Shown one piece after another: positions 54,282-56,548 of a DNA stretch of 56,548 bases. How positions within the stretch are numbered: position 1 is the first letter of the stretch; each line of letters begins with the position of its first letter. The translations under genes and the position numbers were made by a program. Source of the DNA: Lachnospiraceae bacterium. Lineage in GTDB: Bacteria; Bacillota; Clostridia; Lachnospirales; Lachnospiraceae. The stretch lies in the NCBI GenBank assembly GCA_022791575.1, contig JAAVZI010000061.1:1-56548 (forward strand). The letters are read 5' to 3'. The notes beneath the pieces were generated by a model. That model saw only the letters and a list, made by a program, of their open reading frames with translations, did not search any database and was not told the DNA's origin.

Positions 54282-56246
54282 TTATTTTTGAGAGAAAACA
54301 CCAGTTCGATACGCATGCAGAAGCTTCTCCAGATCAAAAATTTTACGAACCAGTTCTTCACCTTTATCTGTGCTGGATACCAGCTGCCTTCTTGTAGACT
54401 GTTCGACAATAACAGTATCGGAATGAATATCCTTTTCATTAATAATAGCATCCTCTATGGACTCAAATGGTTCATGAGATACCAGACGCAGACCGTAGGA
54501 ATTATAGATTAATGTATAACCAGCGATTCCAGTCTGTTTCTGATAAGCTTTAGAAAAGCCACCGTCAATAATTAAGAGTTTACCATTGCATTTTACCGGG
54601 GTTTCTCCCTTCTTCAAGCGGACGGGCATATGCCCATTAATAATATGTGAGGTCTCTGTATCCAGTCCAAATTCTTTTAAAATATGATTGACAATTTCTT
54701 CATTTTCTACCAGGCTGTAATAAGAGTCCTTAATTTCATTACGCATCTCCTTATCTTCCAGAAAATAGCGCTCAAACGTAGCCATTTTATTCTTTCCATA
54801 GACCGGGGAATTTTCATTGGACCAAATATACCAGAGAATATCCTGGCCTCTTTTCTTTTCCTCTGGGTCGTGGGTGCTGTAATATCCTTTTCTTGCATAG
54901 CGTTCCAGTATGTCATACAAAGCCTTGCCGCTGTAACCATGACCGAATACATTCACTTTTCTGAAAGAGCCATCTTCATTTAATGGAACACAACCATGGT
55001 AGAGCAGATTGGAATTGTACACTTTGTAAAGGCTGCCCTGGGAATAAAGGAACCTTACATGCCGCTGCAGCTTCTCACATTTAAGAAAAGCCTTTTTCAG
55101 CCGCTTCATCACTTCTATTTCATCATCAGTCAAGGAATAGGGATCTTCCATTGAAATAGTGGGGAAATGAGTATCCAAAAGCGGATATTCCGTATCTCCA
55201 ATCATAACCACTCCCTTTTCCAGATTCATTTTATCCAGCAGCAGACGAGATTCCATATGAAAATCTTTTCGATTCTGTATAATCTGTCCCTCCAGCTTAA
55301 ACTGAATAATAGATATGGCTTTGTGCATACGTCTCTCCAGCATGATATCGCTGGTACTGGAGCCTTCTTCAGAAGAACGGTCAACCTTGAAACATTCACA
55401 GGGATCTTCGCTATAGTATTTTAAAGCAAAGGTTGCCAGCGGAATCAGGTTAATACCATAACCGTCTTCAAGCATATTCAGATTGCCATATTTAGAAGAA
55501 ATGCGGACAACATTGGCAATACAGGCAAGATGACCGGAAGCTGCGCCCATCCAGACAATATCATGATTTCCCCATTGGATATCCACAGAATGATAATTCA
55601 TTAGCGTATCCATAATAATATGAGGCCCTGGACCACGATCAAAAATGTCCCCAACAATATGCAGATGGTCTATGACAAGCCGCTGAATCAATTCACCTAA
55701 TGCCATAATCAATTCTCTGGCCCGATCAATTCGGATAATGGTATTAATAATTTCGTTGTAATAGGCTTCTTTATCAAGAAGTTCTTCCTTCTCTGTAATC
55801 AATTCTTCGATAATATAGGCAAAATCTTTCGGAAGTGCTTTACGGACTTTGGAGCGGGTATATTTAGAAGCTGCCCGGCGACAGATTCGAATCAGCCGGT
55901 GGATCGTGATTTTATACCAGTCTTCAATGTTGTCTTCTTCTTTCAGAACCAGTTCCAGTTTAGACGCAGGATAATAAATTAATGTGGCAAGGCTTTTTTT
56001 ATCTTTGCTGCTGATACTGTTGCCAAATTCTTCTTCAATTTTACGTCGAATAGAACCAGAACCGTTTTTCAAAACATGAAGAAATGATTCATATTCCCCA
56101 TGAATATCCGTTAGAAAATGCTCTGTCCCTTTAGGAAGATTCAGAATAGACTGCAGATTAATAATCTCAGTGGAAGCTTCCGCGATGGATGGATATAATT
56201 CCGCAATGGTTTTCAGATAACGATACTCAAAACTGTCTTTATTCAT
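54282..56246 (-). CDS. fbp: Fructose-1,6-bisphosphatase class III
   Basis: 654 residues, typical of the Firmicutes class III enzyme. Metallophosphatase motifs TDIHGEYE, GDIFDRGPG, WGNHDI and INGHMPVR are all present. It dephosphorylates fructose-1,6-bisphosphate in gluconeogenesis, with no similarity to class I Fbp. GAAAGGAG sits before the ATG. The 143-bp element B lies 27 bp upstream of the start codon, within the likely promoter or leader. Confidence 0.96.
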   Translation of the reverse strand: MNKDSFEYRYLKTIAELYPSIAEASTEIINLQSILNLPKGTEHFLTDIHGEYESFLHVLKNGSGSIRRKIEEEFGNSISSKDKKSLATLIYYPASKLELVLKEEDNIEDWYKITIHRLIRICRRAASKYTRSKVRKALPKDFAYIIEELITEKEELLDKEAYYNEIINTIIRIDRARELIMALGELIQRLVIDHLHIVGDIFDRGPGPHIIMDTLMNYHSVDIQWGNHDIVWMGAASGHLACIANVVRISSKYGNLNMLEDGYGINLIPLATFALKYYSEDPCECFKVDRSSEEGSSTSDIMLERRMHKAISIIQFKLEGQIIQNRKDFHMESRLLLDKMNLEKGVVMIGDTEYPLLDTHFPTISMEDPYSLTDDEIEVMKRLKKAFLKCEKLQRHVRFLYSQGSLYKVYNSNLLYHGCVPLNEDGSFRKVNVFGHGYSGKALYDILERYARKGYYSTHDPEEKKRGQDILWYIWSNENSPVYGKNKMATFERYFLEDKEMRNEIKDSYYSLVENEEIVNHILKEFGLDTETSHIINGHMPVRLKKGETPVKCNGKLLIIDGGFSKAYQKQTGIAGYTLIYNSYGLRLVSHEPFESIEDAIINEKDIHSDTVIVEQSTRRQLVSSTDKGEELVRKIFDLEKLLHAYRTGVFSQK

Positions 56247-56273
56247 TTGAAACTCCTTTCTTGCAGATATTAA

Positions 56274-56416
56274 TAGTTAATTGCAAAACTTAGGATTGAA
56301 CACCAGATTTTAGGCAAATTCTACAAAAACAGAGCGAATTTAAAACGCTTTTGAGCGGCGTTTTTGTAGGATTTGTCTAAAATCGTCGCTTTGATTCAGA
56401 CTTTCGCAATTACCTA
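56274..56416 (+). repeat. 143-bp palindromic element, copy B
   Basis: Exactly 143 bp, from TAGTTAATTGCAAAAC to CGCAATTACCTA. It is nearly identical to copy A except in the stem, where CAAATTCTAC pairs with GTAGGATTTG in place of the CAAAACATAC/GTATGTTTTG of copy A. GATATTAAT occurs just left (56266-56274) and just right (56418-56426). Confidence 0.85.
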
Positions 56417-56427
56417 AGATATTAATT

Positions 56428-56500
56428 TAGGTGATTGCGAAAGTCGTATTCTAGGCGACGATTTTGAACAATAGATACAAAAATTCCGCTCAAAGACGTT
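56428..56500 (-). repeat. Half of a 143-bp element, copy D, interrupted
   Basis: In the minus orientation this matches the right half of the family (end TTTCGCAATCACCTA, arm AAAATCGTCG, CTTTGAGCGG) up to the central loop. At 56501 the similarity to copy C stops and a different palindrome begins. The other half is not in the window. Confidence 0.7.
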
Positions 56501-56505
56501 GATTG

Positions 56506-56547
56506 GACATGAGGAGGGACCCACGAAGTGGGAGGAGTCCTGGTGTC
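56506..56547. repeat. Unrelated 42-bp imperfect palindrome
   Basis: GACA..AGGA..CCCAC-GAA-GTGGG..TCCT..TGTC, with perfect CCCAC/GTGGG at 56520-56524 and 56528-56532. GC-rich compared with its surroundings. It starts at the point where copy D is interrupted. The window ends one base later. Confidence 0.55.
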
Positions 56548-56548
56548 A

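Overview
The window looks like a chromosomal segment of a low-to-moderate GC anaerobic Firmicute, most likely a Lachnospiraceae-type Clostridium. The grounds are Firmicutes gene neighbourhoods (polA-coaE, scpA-scpB, era-yqzL-recO), a tmcAL/YlbM orthologue, a class III fructose-bisphosphatase, fermentative pta-ackA, strong AGGAGG ribosome sites, and SigA-type promoters almost all with 17-bp spacers. No species is claimed.

Layout. 1-475: an orphan BrnT-type toxin whose antitoxin frame seems cut after a few codons. 721-803: tRNA-Leu(CAA). 927-7608: a zinc-finger anti-sigma-like membrane protein, DNA polymerase I, CoaE, a large FtsA/PilM-like protein and a YycJ-type metallohydrolase. 7628-9288: an ACT-domain regulator paired with a UPF0210 protein. 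9316-10545 (minus): TmcAL. 10610-12413: a PocR-GGDEF-degenerate HD-GYP protein behind a leader that can close into a riboswitch-like domain. 12538-14760: pta-ackA. 14973-23266: a biosynthetic operon, leuB-ilvD-ilvB-serC-serA plus DUF1015 and a small ORF. 23388-27105: a Lys/Ala/Thr-rich DUF6465 protein, a GlgB homologue that has lost its catalytic residues, and an MscS channel. 27261-28040: tRNA-Thr(CGT) and QueH.

28143-30907 is a decayed mobile zone. It holds a small ORF, an IS256-family 5' remnant, a heptad-repeat coiled-coil gene made of 21-bp tandem repeats, and a Tn916-type integrase pseudogene followed by phased direct repeats. 31095-34743 returns to housekeeping genes: low-molecular-weight phosphatase, metallophosphoesterase, ScpA, ScpB and a SPOR-domain amidase. 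35030-42592 is a divergent Tad/type IV-like secretion cluster: two CpaE/TadZ-like proteins without a P-loop, a CpaF ATPase, a TadB/C-like membrane protein and four small membrane-anchored pilin-like proteins. It ends in a sigma-70-like protein without region 4. 42764-48218: a zinc-ribbon membrane protein, an M16C protease, Era, YqzL and RecO. 48653-56246: a lipoprotein, GlyS, a helical-bundle protein, GdhA, an M14 peptidase, YjbQ and class III Fbp (the last two on the minus strand).

The most interesting non-coding signal is a family of exactly 143-bp imperfect palindromes. Three are full copies (two plus, one minus), one is a collapsed 50-bp derivative, and one is interrupted. They lie in the gaps recO-lipoprotein and upstream of fbp. 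The stems differ between copies by compensatory changes, which suggests selection on a hairpin or descent from a MITE-like element. The strongest protein-level oddity is the catalytically dead GlgB homologue encoded next to a histone-tail-like protein.
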